The position numbers were made by a program, and so were the translations under genes. Shown here in pieces: positions 34,034 through 43,353 of a stretch of DNA of 61,956 nucleotides. The notes under the pieces were generated by a model, which was not told the DNA's origin, did not search any database, and saw nothing but the letters and a program-made list of their open reading frames with translations. The DNA comes from Clostridium sp. (GTDB taxonomy: Bacteria; Bacillota; Clostridia; Acetivibrionales; Acetivibrionaceae). The DNA lies in NCBI GenBank assembly GCA_012798835.1, contig JAAZML010000026.1, positions 1-61,956 on the forward strand. The letters are read 5' to 3'. Within the stretch, counting starts at the first letter, position 1, and every line of letters begins with the position of its first letter.

Positions 34034-35536
34034 CTATGCGATTATATTTATACTGCCGGTCATTTTGCCATAGGGATCGATTGCTTCATTCATTCGTCCC
34101 AGTTCAAAGACGTTTGCCGCGGCGGCTGTAATGGCTTTATCTCTTGATTTGGACTTGTTTGAATTATTATGGTGCATGTTTTTGTTTTCCTTCGTACCGG
34201 CACCGTTATCGCCCACGGATACACTAAATTCTCGGATCGAAAACCCCTGCTTTTGTAAAGATTCTTTTAAAAGATCCAAATTGGACTCTAGTACCGCCTT
34301 GACCTGTTCATTCTCCGCAATAAATTTGGCCGCCACAATCCCCTTTTCAGTGATAATTTTGAGTGCCAGCTTCCCCAAATGATCGGGTTTTAGATTGATA
34401 AGCATTTCATTCTTATCTCCATCCAATAACACTCTTGCCTTTTCAATAACCTGGGACAGAACCTCTTTTTCGGATGTGGGTATACTCTCTTGTATCGCCT
34501 GTAGCAGATCATTCTCCTGTTCTACCCTTGTCATAAATTCTTGGGGATTTGCTCCAAGATGTTCATAAAACCTTTCTGATTTAATTTCGGTTTTCTCACC
34601 ATCCTCCAGTGTCTCAAAAGCTATCCCATTTTTGGGACTCGAAGCCTTAGAAGCCTTTTGTGCATAAGAATCCTCCAAAGAGCTGCTAGCCGGGTGCTGC
34701 GTTTCCCCATCTTCAAAGACAGCGGTAGAAAAATCCTCTGGTATATGGGTGTCGTTTCCATAGATATCGTGCTCCAACCTCATAATCTTGTCATTGCCCT
34801 CCAGTAATTCCCATGAAGACATATCCGCTGTGCGTTCTAATGGAACATCCGATTCCGCAGGGGTTTCATCGTCAATATACATTGTTTTTAATCCAGCACC
34901 ATCCTGCTCCCTTGCGATTTCACTCTCCATTCCTTCCAAGTTAGGGGTTTTAAGGATGTCTTTAATCCTTTCGTACCCACCATCTAATGATCGGAGGACA
35001 TCGGATATGCTTTCAAAATCGCCCGAATCCAAGTATTCCGAAATCTCCTGAGCAAAAGCCTTCAGTTCTTCATCATTCCTTAAATGGGGAATATTAAGAG
35101 CCGCCAGCAATACCCCGAGCTCACCCTCTGTGATTCCTAACGTCTTTGCCAGCTTTTTCTTTAGAGATTGCTCTCTGGATTCTTTATTTTGCATATCATC
35201 TTCTGTTTTGGTATTTTGGGGATCTATTCGTTTTTTAGAATTGGAATCATTGTTTCCATTGTTAGTACATTCCTCAGAAGGCAAAGTTGTTTTTTTACGT
35301 TGCGGTACCTCCTCCCGAGAACTTTTGGCTTTTAAAGGATCGGAACTTAATTTTGTTTTAAAATTCTTTTCCTTACCCCGCCTGTCAGCGATGAGATCCG
35401 TTGCAACATCTAAAACATCTTTAAACCCCGGGGAGTTATATTCGTTTCCCCCTGTTTTAATTTGCTGGCCTGAATCGGCAAATATACAAAATGCCTTCAA
35501 GTCCGTTGAACGGATAAAATCATAGTTAATCATCAT
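34034..35536 (-). CDS. fliK: Flagellar hook-length control protein FliK
   Basis: 500 residues from ATG 35536 (GGAGG five bases upstream; a second ATG follows at once). The N-terminal two thirds is charged, low in conservation and probably disordered, as expected for a molecular ruler. The C-terminal domain carries LINLKPDHLGKLALKI and a following EFIAEN-like stretch typical of Flg_hook (here KFIAENEQVKAVLESNLDLL). FliK is exported and triggers the FlhB switch. Confidence 0.92.
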   Translation of the reverse strand: MMINYDFIRSTDLKAFCIFADSGQQIKTGGNEYNSPGFKDVLDVATDLIADRRGKEKNFKTKLSSDPLKAKSSREEVPQRKKTTLPSEECTNNGNNDSNSKKRIDPQNTKTEDDMQNKESREQSLKKKLAKTLGITEGELGVLLAALNIPHLRNDEELKAFAQEISEYLDSGDFESISDVLRSLDGGYERIKDILKTPNLEGMESEIAREQDGAGLKTMYIDDETPAESDVPLERTADMSSWELLEGNDKIMRLEHDIYGNDTHIPEDFSTAVFEDGETQHPASSSLEDSYAQKASKASSPKNGIAFETLEDGEKTEIKSERFYEHLGANPQEFMTRVEQENDLLQAIQESIPTSEKEVLSQVIEKARVLLDGDKNEMLINLKPDHLGKLALKIITEKGIVAAKFIAENEQVKAVLESNLDLLKESLQKQGFSIREFSVSVGDNGAGTKENKNMHHNNSNKSKSRDKAITAAAANVFELGRMNEAIDPYGKMTGSINIIA

Positions 35537-35594
35537 TTTCACCTCCTTTGCCTGTATTTAATTTATATAAACCCTTAGGCCTATATATAAAATT

Positions 35595-36419
35595 TTACTG
35601 ATACTCTTCAAACCCAAACTCCTTTGAAAGTATCTTTGTAATCTTGGCTGCAGAGCTTCCGGTCATTTCCTCAATAATTTGTGCTGCCGAATCTTTCTTC
35701 ATATTCTTTAATATACCTACGACAAGCTCCGGTTGATTTTCTACAAGTTCTTCAAAAATTTGCGCTGCTGCCGAGGCATCCATCTTTTCATATATTTGAG
35801 CAAACTGTTTGGATTGCTCATCTAATTTTTGTTCCTCCAGTATATGGCTGTATACTTCTTCAGCTTTTTCCTTATTCATTTTTTCGAAAAATTCTTTAAA
35901 TCCTTCCTTGTCTTCCCTTACCAGTAGCTCTTCCATCCTTTCGATTTCCTCTTGGAGTTTACTGTTTTCTCTTTGCATACTCTCTTCCATCTCTTTATTT
36001 TGATGTTTCAGTTCCTCGTTGGCACTACGCAAAAGTTCCAGTGTCTCCAAATCCTCCTCCACTTCCAACATTTGACCCAAAAGCTTATTGTTCTGGCTCC
36101 TAAACTCATTGTATTTAGTCAAAAGTTCTTTTCTGCTCAGGTTCTCAGGATCCAACGGATCATAATCAGCCGGTGGCGCCGGTAAAGCATAACCCAAAAC
36201 TGGAATGTTTTTTATCTGTTCTCTGTATTTATCGGCAAAACCATTTACATTATTACGTATTATAATATAAAATACTCCCGTAACAATACCAACCACAACA
36301 ATTAATGCCAACAAGAACAAAGCAATCCCAAATAAAATTCCCTTTGCTTTTTTCTTACCTCCTGCTGCTGTATCCGTTGCCAATGCTCCTTCTTTTGTAT
36401 TCCCCTTTATTTTTGCCAT
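35595..36419 (-). CDS. YlxF/MotE-like membrane protein with MgtE N-terminal-type domain
   Basis: 274 residues from ATG 36419, six bases after AGGAG. One membrane helix (about 28-52), a long coiled coil (about 95-170), and a C-terminal helical domain with repeats such as MDASAAAQIFEELV and KKDSAAQIIEEM, as in the N-terminal domain of MgtE. It occupies the fliJ-fliK slot of Bacillus ylxF. Related MotE proteins act as chaperones for the stator protein MotC in rhizobia; the role in Firmicutes is unclear. Confidence 0.8.
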   Translation of the reverse strand: MAKIKGNTKEGALATDTAAGGKKKAKGILFGIALFLLALIVVVGIVTGVFYIIIRNNVNGFADKYREQIKNIPVLGYALPAPPADYDPLDPENLSRKELLTKYNEFRSQNNKLLGQMLEVEEDLETLELLRSANEELKHQNKEMEESMQRENSKLQEEIERMEELLVREDKEGFKEFFEKMNKEKAEEVYSHILEEQKLDEQSKQFAQIYEKMDASAAAQIFEELVENQPELVVGILKNMKKDSAAQIIEEMTGSSAAKITKILSKEFGFEEYQ

Positions 36420-36450
36420 TGTCATCTCCTAAACAAACTTTTAATATTAT

Positions 36451-36933
36451 CTAGATTTCGGAACAAGTTAAATTAAAACTTATAATTTCATCGTTTAATC
36501 TTTGCTCTCTTCTATTTTGCTGCTTGACGTAATCATCAAATTCTTTTTCTTTTAGCTTTTCGAGTATCTTTTTATCCTTCATAGCCTTCACCAGCTCCCG
36601 CCTGCATTTTTCAACATGGTCTTGAGCTTTTTTTATATTCTCCTGCTGGGTTCTTTCTTTGGTGCCCAGGTGTTTTACATACCCGTAATATTTTTGGAGT
36701 TTACCTACAGCAATGCCTCTTTGGTACATATGAGTTATGTTTTCCATGTGGGCTTCCTTTTCTTCTCGTATATGCTCTAATATGCCCCTTTGCCTTCCCA
36801 ACTCTTGGGTTGCCCTTCCTAGGTTGTTTTTAAGATTTTGCTCTATTTGCACCCTTAGGTTTAATATCGACTGCATTTTAAAGACAAATTTGCCCACAAA
36901 ATCACCTACTCTGCCTTTTAAATTTATGGTCAT
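36451..36933 (-). CDS. fliJ: Flagellar export chaperone FliJ
   Basis: 160 residues, almost entirely coiled coil, with the family-like start FVFKMQSILNLRVQIEQ. FliJ binds FliI and FlhA and links ATPase to gate. The ATG at 36933 overlaps the fliI stop as ATGA. A GTG at 36897 behind AGGTGA would give VGKFVFKMQSIL, closer to the usual family N-terminus, so the start is open. Confidence 0.88.
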   Translation of the reverse strand: MTINLKGRVGDFVGKFVFKMQSILNLRVQIEQNLKNNLGRATQELGRQRGILEHIREEKEAHMENITHMYQRGIAVGKLQKYYGYVKHLGTKERTQQENIKKAQDHVEKCRRELVKAMKDKKILEKLKEKEFDDYVKQQNRREQRLNDEIISFNLTCSEI

Positions 36934-38240
36934 AAGATATTTTTTAGCCTTTCCAAGGTTTCGGCAAGGGTATGCTTATCCTGAGTCCCCTGTCCAATAA
37001 ATGATTGTATTTTATCAATTCGTTCGATGGCATAATCAATTTTGTCATTCGATCCTTTTATGTACGCACCTATATTGATAAGATCCTCAGCATCTTTATA
37101 GATGGCCATGATTTTTTTAATTTCGTTTGCCAAACTCATATGTTCATTAGTCACAATGTCTGGCATAACCCTGCTAACACTGGCGAGCACATCTATAGCA
37201 GGATATTGGTTTCTATTTGCCAGTTCTCTTGACAAAACAATATGCCCATCCAATATGCCTCTTGCAGTATCGGTCACCGGTTCGGTAAGATCGTCACCAT
37301 CAACCAAAACAGTATACAATCCTGTAATCGAACCTGACTCGGAATTCCCGGCTCTTTCCAAAAGCTTGGGTAAGACGGAAAAAACTGAGGGTGTGTATCC
37401 CCTCGAGACCGGGGGCTCTCCGATGGCCAACCCGATTTCTCTCTGGGCCATGGCAAACCTTGTCAAAGAATCCATCAGTAGAAGTACATCCCTACCTTGA
37501 TCTCTGAAATATTCCGCTATAGAAGTGGCCAACAATGCCCCTTTAAGTCGTATCAATGCGGGCTGATCAGAGGTCGCTACAACAATAACAGATCTTTTCA
37601 ACCCCTCTTCCTTGAGATCCTTTTCGATAAATTCCCTGACTTCCCTACCTCTTTCCCCAATAAGAGCTATCACATTTATGTCAGCCCTTGTATTTCTAGC
37701 TATCATGCCTATTAGTGTACTTTTGCCCACTCCACTCCCAGCGAATATGCCTATTCTTTGACCCTTGCCCACAGTAATAAGTCCATCAACAGTTTTTATC
37801 CCAAGGGTTAGGGGATCTTTTATTCTCTTCCTTTCCAAAGGCAACGGAGGAATATTATCGACGGGGTATACAAAATCGGCAGCTATACCACCCTTTCCAT
37901 CTATGGGTATTCCCATGCCATCGATCACCCTTCCCACCAATCCCTCTCCTACACCAATGGACAAATGCTCTCCTGTTGCAGTTATTCTGCTTCCTGGCCC
38001 GATTCCACTCATGCCCCCCAGTGGCATTAAAAGCACTCGATTTTCTTTAAAACCCACCACCTCTGCGGCGATCTTCTTATTTCCCCTTAATGCATTAATT
38101 CTGCAAATCTCACCTATATTAACTTCGGGTCCGCACGATTCAATTGTAAGACCTACCACCTTGCAGACCTTTCCCGCATATTCGATTAAATTGGCCTTGT
38201 TTAAGGCATCATGATATTTACTTAGATTAATAACCGACAT
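36930..38240 (-). CDS. fliI: Flagellar export ATPase FliI
   Basis: 436 residues. The Walker A is GIFAGSGVGKSTLIGMIAR, followed by ALIGERGREVREFI and the Walker B DVLLLMDSLTRFAMAQREIGLAIGEPP, the standard FliI/F1-beta-like series. It energises entry of export substrates. The gene follows fliH by nine bases and overlaps fliJ by four. Confidence 0.97.
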   Translation of the reverse strand: MSVINLSKYHDALNKANLIEYAGKVCKVVGLTIESCGPEVNIGEICRINALRGNKKIAAEVVGFKENRVLLMPLGGMSGIGPGSRITATGEHLSIGVGEGLVGRVIDGMGIPIDGKGGIAADFVYPVDNIPPLPLERKRIKDPLTLGIKTVDGLITVGKGQRIGIFAGSGVGKSTLIGMIARNTRADINVIALIGERGREVREFIEKDLKEEGLKRSVIVVATSDQPALIRLKGALLATSIAEYFRDQGRDVLLLMDSLTRFAMAQREIGLAIGEPPVSRGYTPSVFSVLPKLLERAGNSESGSITGLYTVLVDGDDLTEPVTDTARGILDGHIVLSRELANRNQYPAIDVLASVSRVMPDIVTNEHMSLANEIKKIMAIYKDAEDLINIGAYIKGSNDKIDYAIERIDKIQSFIGQGTQDKHTLAETLERLKNIL

Positions 38241-38249
38241 AATATCCCA

Positions 38250-39026
38250 TCACCTTTGAATAATATGCTTATCATCTTTGAGTACCTTTTCAAATACCTC
38301 TTTGACCTTATTCATTTTTGTGTCCACACCCGTGTTGACATTCCCGTAGGGGCTTTCAAGTACCAATTCACCTTCCTTTAAGGACATATCCTTTTCGATG
38401 CCAAATTCTCCTGTCCCCTCTGCTGCAGTTAAAATTTTATTCTTATTATTTGTTATAAAATCATGATCCTCCGGCGAAACCCTCATGGTTATATTTTCTT
38501 TGTTGGAGCATTCGGCAAAGGCTTCTTTTACTAGTCCTAGTAAGTAATCCTTGTTTTGACTCATTTCATTTCCTATAACCCTTTTGGTTATATCCAAAAT
38601 CATATTTATGGCATCCCTTTCGATACCCGCAAGGGCTGTTTTATATTCTTTTAAGGTATTTTCCTTTATGGATTCTGCCTCTTTTATTAATCCCTCATAT
38701 TCCCTTTTTGCTTCTTTATACCCCTTTTCAAGACCTTTTTTTCGGGATTCTTCTTCTGCCTGGTTCCTTATTGTTTTCGCCTCTTCCTTGGCACTTTTTA
38801 TCAGCTTTTTAGCTTCAAGTTCCGCCTCTTTCGTTATATTTTCGGCCTCTAATCTGGCTTGCTTTATAAGCCTTTGGGTATCTTCTGCTTTATTTTTGGG
38901 AATTTCAAAATTTGTGTCGGCGTTAGAGGTTTTTGCCCTTTTTATATTTTGATAATTCAGGGGAACCTTTATCTGGACGGGTATTCCAATATTCACCTGA
39001 TTGCTTTTAAATACCTTGTTATACAA
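38250..39026 (-). CDS. fliH: Flagellar export ATPase regulator FliH
   Basis: 258 residues from a TTG at 39026. A perfect GGAGGTGA lies eight bases upstream, inside the end of fliG; a GTG at 39044 is in frame but overlaps that site. A long Ala/Glu/Lys-rich coiled coil (roughly 50-130) leads to a C-terminal globular region with NMILDITKRVIGNEM. FliH binds FliI as a dimer, like the peripheral stalk of V/F ATPases. Confidence 0.9.
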   Translation of the reverse strand: MYNKVFKSNQVNIGIPVQIKVPLNYQNIKRAKTSNADTNFEIPKNKAEDTQRLIKQARLEAENITKEAELEAKKLIKSAKEEAKTIRNQAEEESRKKGLEKGYKEAKREYEGLIKEAESIKENTLKEYKTALAGIERDAINMILDITKRVIGNEMSQNKDYLLGLVKEAFAECSNKENITMRVSPEDHDFITNNKNKILTAAEGTGEFGIEKDMSLKEGELVLESPYGNVNTGVDTKMNKVKEVFEKVLKDDKHIIQR

Positions 39027-40041
39027 TAATTTCGTCACCTCCACCCCTAGAGATTACAATTTCGCCCGTTTCCTCAAGCTTCCTTATGGTATTTACTATC
39101 TTCTGCTGGGATTCTTCAACATCCTTAAGCCGTACAGGTCCCATGTACTCCATATCCTCCTTCATCATCTCAACAAGACGTTTTGACATATTGGAGTATA
39201 TCTTTTGCTGGACCTCTTCCGAGGTACCCTTTAGTGCAATAGCCAGTTCGTTATTGTCAACCTCCCGTAGGAATCTTTGCACAAAGCGATTATCCATCGT
39301 AATAATATCTTCAAAGACAAACATCCTTTTTCTTATTTCTTCGGCCAGATCCGCATCGTCGATTTCAAGAGTTTCCATGATATATTTTTCTGTACTTCTA
39401 TCAACACTATTTAAAATATCTACTATTGATTGGACGCCTCCTGCGGTAGTAAAATTTCCGGTAACAAGCGACGAAAGTTTTTTCTCCAAAACCCGTTCAA
39501 CTTCTTTGATTACCTCAGGAGATGTTCTGTCCATTGTCGCTATCCTTCTTGCCACATCGGCCTGCTTCTCCTGAGGAAGTGCAGACAAAACTATTGAAGA
39601 CTGCTGCGGTTTTAAATATGCAAGAATCAGAGCGATTGTCTGCGGGTGTTCGTTTTGTATAAAATTTAAAAGTTGTGAAGGATCCGCTTTTCTTACAAAA
39701 TCAAAGGGCTTTACTTGTAACGATACAGTAAGTTTATTGAGGACATCTAAAGCTTTTTGTGTGCCCAAAGCCTTCTCTAATATTTCCTTTGCATAACTTA
39801 TGCCACCCTCGGCAATATAATCCTGTGCTAGGCATATCTGATAAAATTCCTCCATTACCTTATCTTTCTCTTCAGGTGTTACAGCCCTTATATTTGCAAT
39901 TTCAAGGGTGAGCTGCTCAATTTCCTCTTCCTTAAGATGCTTGAAGATCTCTGCAGATCTTTCGGGTCCGATGGCAATTAGTAGCATCGCCGCCTTTTCC
40001 TTTCCCGATAATTTTGTTTTGGCAGATACACCTCGAGACAC
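39019..40041 (-). CDS. fliG: Flagellar motor switch protein FliG
   Basis: 340 residues with three armadillo-like domains. Seen are GKEKAAMLLIAIGPERSAEIFKHL near 13, the middle EHPQTIALILAYLKPQQ near 130, and the C-terminal torque helix with MFVFEDIITMDNRFVQRFLREVD. FliG couples stator force to the rotor. Its last codons contain the ribosome site and start of fliH. Confidence 0.97.
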   Translation of the reverse strand: MSRGVSAKTKLSGKEKAAMLLIAIGPERSAEIFKHLKEEEIEQLTLEIANIRAVTPEEKDKVMEEFYQICLAQDYIAEGGISYAKEILEKALGTQKALDVLNKLTVSLQVKPFDFVRKADPSQLLNFIQNEHPQTIALILAYLKPQQSSIVLSALPQEKQADVARRIATMDRTSPEVIKEVERVLEKKLSSLVTGNFTTAGGVQSIVDILNSVDRSTEKYIMETLEIDDADLAEEIRKRMFVFEDIITMDNRFVQRFLREVDNNELAIALKGTSEEVQQKIYSNMSKRLVEMMKEDMEYMGPVRLKDVEESQQKIVNTIRKLEETGEIVISRGGGDEIIV

Positions 40042-40059
40042 ATTAATACCCCCTATACT

Positions 40060-41625
40060 TTAATCCCATTCATCCGATAACCAGTTTCTAAGAAGCTGTG
40101 CTACAGATTCGGGTTTCTCTTTTACAAATTTTTCGATTTGTTTTTTGACTTCCGATTGCTCCTCGTAGCTTATCTTTTGAATTTCCTCATCCAAGTCATC
40201 AGAAACCCCTATACCCCCCGCTGTTGCGAGCTGGGGCTCCATACCTGTTTGATATCCCTCTCCCTTCCGGGGAATTAGTGCAAGCATAAGTGCAATTACT
40301 AAGATAATCATCAAAGCAAAGAATCCATATTCGTCCAAGAAAGCTTTTATCCTTTCCCATGCAGAAACAATATACTCCTGCGCTGGTGCCAATTTTTGTT
40401 TGTCGACAGAAATTTTGGCTATTGGTATCCCTGTGGCATTACTCAGACTTTGTTTAAATTGATCTATGAATTCCTGTGTTAAACTACTATCATCGGGGAC
40501 TCTATCCCCATACCATAATGCCACCGTCATCGATGATTGTTCGAAATTCATTGTACCTATCGCCTTCTCCTGGGCAGTCAATGTCTCAGAAAATAACCTG
40601 TTTATTATTTCAGAATTGCTTTTATAGGAAGAACCCTGTTCTCCGGTTATGGGGTATCCCGGTACGTTCCCATCCCCTGGATTTGCATCCATACCCGGGG
40701 CTCGCCCCTCCATTGAACCGTTTTCCAGCTCCTCTTTATGCCTTTCCTCGCTTACTACCGCCTCGTCTAATCCGGTAGGCTTTGTTATTTCCTTTGTGTT
40801 TGTTGTTACTTTGTCAAGATCCAAAACTGGATTTACAACCACACTTATAAAATCATAACTATTTGACCTGCCTGAATACAGTTCTTTTATATTTCTCTCC
40901 AGTTCCTCCTTTATGCGGAGTTTCAACTTGTATTGTCCTGCGGGAATGTTCATAGCATTGGAGGAGTCTTGACTTAATATATTAAAATTATTGTCAACCA
41001 CCGTAACGTTCTCCAGTTTTAGCCCTTCTATAGACGAGGCAACAACCCTGGCTATACCCTCTACCTGTTCGGGCGTTATTTCTCCTTTGGGATTAATCCT
41101 TACAGACGCTTTTGCTTCTTCCTTATTCTCAACAAAAAACATCGAACTGTCCGGCACGGTCAATTCTACATCAGCATCCTTGATATTATCAAACATCTTC
41201 AGCTTTGCAATAATACTTTTAGTCTTGAAATTATGCCACAAATGCTTTTTATCACTCTCCGTAGAGCTGATGTTTATTAAGTTCCAAGTATCTTCAAAGG
41301 TCATCCCACTTCCTGTCAACCCCGAAGATGCCAACGCAAATTCCGCTTTGTTTTTATCCTTTGAATCAACAAGAATCTGTCCCCTATCCCCAGGTTTATA
41401 TCTAATGTTTTTATCATTTAAAGCTTTTTCTATTTCAGCTAGATCCCGAGAATCATCAATTGTCATAAGGGTAATGTATGTGGTTCTTGTCAGCATTATT
41501 ATACCCAGTGTAAATGCTAGAATAAGTAATGTTGATGTTATGTAAATTCTTTTCTTCTGAGATTCGTCAAGATTCTTCCAGAAGTCTGTCAACTGTTGTC
41601 TTAATCTTGATATTGCCTCGGACAC
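40060..41625 (-). CDS. fliF: Flagellar MS-ring protein FliF
   Basis: 521 residues. An N-terminal membrane helix (about 26-46), ring-building motifs in the periplasmic-type region (FALASSGLTGSGMTFED, ADVELTVPDSSMF, VARVVASSIEGL), and a C-terminal membrane helix (about 436-455) followed by the FliG-binding tail ending LLRNWLSDEWD. FliF starts assembly of the basal body. Confidence 0.97.
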   Translation of the reverse strand: MSEAISRLRQQLTDFWKNLDESQKKRIYITSTLLILAFTLGIIMLTRTTYITLMTIDDSRDLAEIEKALNDKNIRYKPGDRGQILVDSKDKNKAEFALASSGLTGSGMTFEDTWNLINISSTESDKKHLWHNFKTKSIIAKLKMFDNIKDADVELTVPDSSMFFVENKEEAKASVRINPKGEITPEQVEGIARVVASSIEGLKLENVTVVDNNFNILSQDSSNAMNIPAGQYKLKLRIKEELERNIKELYSGRSNSYDFISVVVNPVLDLDKVTTNTKEITKPTGLDEAVVSEERHKEELENGSMEGRAPGMDANPGDGNVPGYPITGEQGSSYKSNSEIINRLFSETLTAQEKAIGTMNFEQSSMTVALWYGDRVPDDSSLTQEFIDQFKQSLSNATGIPIAKISVDKQKLAPAQEYIVSAWERIKAFLDEYGFFALMIILVIALMLALIPRKGEGYQTGMEPQLATAGGIGVSDDLDEEIQKISYEEQSEVKKQIEKFVKEKPESVAQLLRNWLSDEWD

Positions 41626-41790
41626 GACTTCACCACCTTTATCGAGGGTTATTCATCATTTGCAACATAAAATGCTACACTAAAGCAGGGGATTTATTAA
41701 AATATTTGATGCTTAAAAGTTCCCATCATTGGAGTTTAACCCCTTTTTTTGTTTTTGCATATGCTTTTGTAATAATTGCTGGGTAATCCC

Positions 41791-42102
41791 TTAAATCTGG
41801 ATTCTCATTATTTCGTTATAGGCATCTAGTATTTTATTTCTAACCTGCATGGTAAACTGAAGGGCAATATCCGCCTTTTGCGAGGCAATCATAACTTGGT
41901 GGATATTATCTGTTTTGCCTATAGCAAATTCCTCTGCTATGCTATCCGCTTGCTTTTCAAGTGCACTTACCTCATTTATTGCATTATTTAGAAATTCATT
42001 GAAGGTTCCAACAACGCCCTTATTATTTCCACTTTTGGCGTCTTTGCCCTCAGGAATGGAAAATGATATTCTATTGGTAAAATCCAAGGTGTTAATGGCC
42101 AT
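41791..42102 (-). CDS. fliE: Flagellar hook-basal body protein FliE
   Basis: 103 residues with the conserved C-terminus (ADIALQFTMQVRNKILDAYNEIMRIQI in part) and a central DNIHQVMIASQKA, diagnostic of FliE, the adaptor between MS ring and rod. It lies 39 bases after flgC; a 165-bp gap separates it from fliF. Confidence 0.95.
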   Translation of the reverse strand: MAINTLDFTNRISFSIPEGKDAKSGNNKGVVGTFNEFLNNAINEVSALEKQADSIAEEFAIGKTDNIHQVMIASQKADIALQFTMQVRNKILDAYNEIMRIQI

Positions 42103-42141
42103 AGTATCCTCCTTTTATCAAAACTTTTTAGTTTTAGTATG

Positions 42142-42579
42142 TTATCTTCCTATATCTAAAGCCTTCATTGCAATATCTTTTGAAGTATTGATAGCTGTTA
42201 CATTTGCTTCGTATGCCCTTGTTGCTGAAATCATGTTCACCATTTCGGTTATAATGTCAACATTAGGCCTTAAAACATAACCTGAATCATCCGCATCGGG
42301 GTGTCCTGGATCATATTCTCTTTTAAAAGGTGATCTATCCTCAACTATCCCTGTTACTCGCACACCTTTGCCAGCTGGGCTTTGGGAGGCTGTCTTTGAT
42401 AAACAGTCGGAAAATGAAGCGGTTCTTTCTTCAAACAACACTGTTTTTCTCCTATATGGCTGACCATTCTCCGTCCTTGTGGTATTTGCGTTAGCAATGT
42501 TTTGAGATATTGTATCCATCCTCAGCCTTTGGGCTGTAAGACCCGAAGCACTTACATCAAGAGAAGTAAAATACCCCAT
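42142..42579 (-). CDS. flgC: Proximal rod protein FlgC
   Basis: 145 residues. It has the rod family start FTSLDVSASGLTAQRLRMDTISQNIANANT and the C-terminal MVNMISATRAYEANVTAINTSKDIA region. The internal YVLRPNVDIITEMV is typical of FlgC. Five bases after flgB. Confidence 0.96.
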   Translation of the reverse strand: MGYFTSLDVSASGLTAQRLRMDTISQNIANANTTRTENGQPYRRKTVLFEERTASFSDCLSKTASQSPAGKGVRVTGIVEDRSPFKREYDPGHPDADDSGYVLRPNVDIITEMVNMISATRAYEANVTAINTSKDIAMKALDIGR

Positions 42580-42584
42580 CTACG

Positions 42585-42995
42585 TCATCTCCCTTCATTG
42601 ATCACTGACTTTATTTTATTAAATTCGTTACTGAGTCTTTGTGATAGGACACTATATCTAATAGTGTTCTTTGCCATTAGCGCCATTTCCATTTCAATAT
42701 CCACATTATTGCCATCAAGTCTCATACTATGTGCTTCCCCATCCTCGGAGATGCTTATTTTAATATCCCGTACGTCTTTTTTTCCCACAGGTATATGTTT
42801 GGAATGCAGTCTTGTACCCCTGAGCCTGCCGTTTCGGGAGGCAGCATAAAGATGTTCTTCAAAGGCAACAGTCTTCCTTTTATAATTTGGGGTATCTACA
42901 TTGGCTATATTTTGCGATATGGCCTGATTTCTTTGCAATGCTGCATCTAAGGATTTTTCGTATATATCCGACTTTACTAGGATCCTATCTAACAC
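42585..42995 (-). CDS. flgB: Proximal rod protein FlgB, first gene of the fla/che operon
   Basis: 136 residues from a GTG start behind AAAGGAGGGG. The motif AISQNIANVDTPNYKRKTVAFEE near 27 identifies FlgB. The C-terminal NTIRYSVLSQRLSNEFNKIKSVI is also typical. It heads a run of about 37 minus-strand genes that ends near 10168. Confidence 0.96.
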   Translation of the reverse strand: MLDRILVKSDIYEKSLDAALQRNQAISQNIANVDTPNYKRKTVAFEEHLYAASRNGRLRGTRLHSKHIPVGKKDVRDIKISISEDGEAHSMRLDGNNVDIEMEMALMAKNTIRYSVLSQRLSNEFNKIKSVINEGR

Positions 42996-43353
42996 CGAAA
43001 ACCCCTCCTTTTTGGTTTTGGGTCTTTTCCATTGCTACACATTATAATATATTTCGACAAATTAATTCGTTTTCCTGCATTGCTCTGGTAAAAGCAGGTG
43101 GTATATTAACCCTACTTCATACAAAAAGCTTGCACAAATAAACTGTATGCCTCTCCCCTATAAAAAATATCTCTTTGAATAATATAAACAGAATGCCCTT
43201 TGGCGAGCCTAGAATTCATGATTTGAATCCTAGTGTAAATAATATAAGATAAGAACCTTTTAAAACAAATATCAAATTTAGATTTTCCCTAATATTATTG
43301 ATACTATCATAACTGAGCAAAGAAAACAAGTCTTTCTAAAGAAAATCTGCAAA
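42996..43353. other. trmFO-flgB intergenic region (no codY)
   Basis: 358 bp without a gene. It holds the flgB promoter region and, at 43209-43233, a hairpin with a 10-bp stem (CTAGGATTCA with TGAATTCTAG, one G-U) and a 5-nt loop on the minus strand, with no T-run. Many relatives carry xerC, hslV, hslU or codY between trmFO and flgB; none is here. Confidence 0.6.
43041..43061 (-). promoter_or_regulatory. flgB promoter -10 with overlapping-spacer Spo0A box
   Basis: On the minus strand TATAAT (43041-43046) is the best -10 in the region, 46 bp before the flgB start. No good -35 is visible. TTTGTCGAAA (43052-43061), a perfect match to the core Spo0A box TGTCGAA with its flanking bases, lies between the -35 and -10 positions. 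Binding there would be expected to repress, or to replace a missing -35. Function is inferred. Confidence 0.5.

Noticed and set aside
42996-43353. c-di-GMP riboswitch upstream of flgB, as in some Clostridia
   Set aside because: None of the conserved GEMM-I or type II core segments could be found in the leader or the wider gap.
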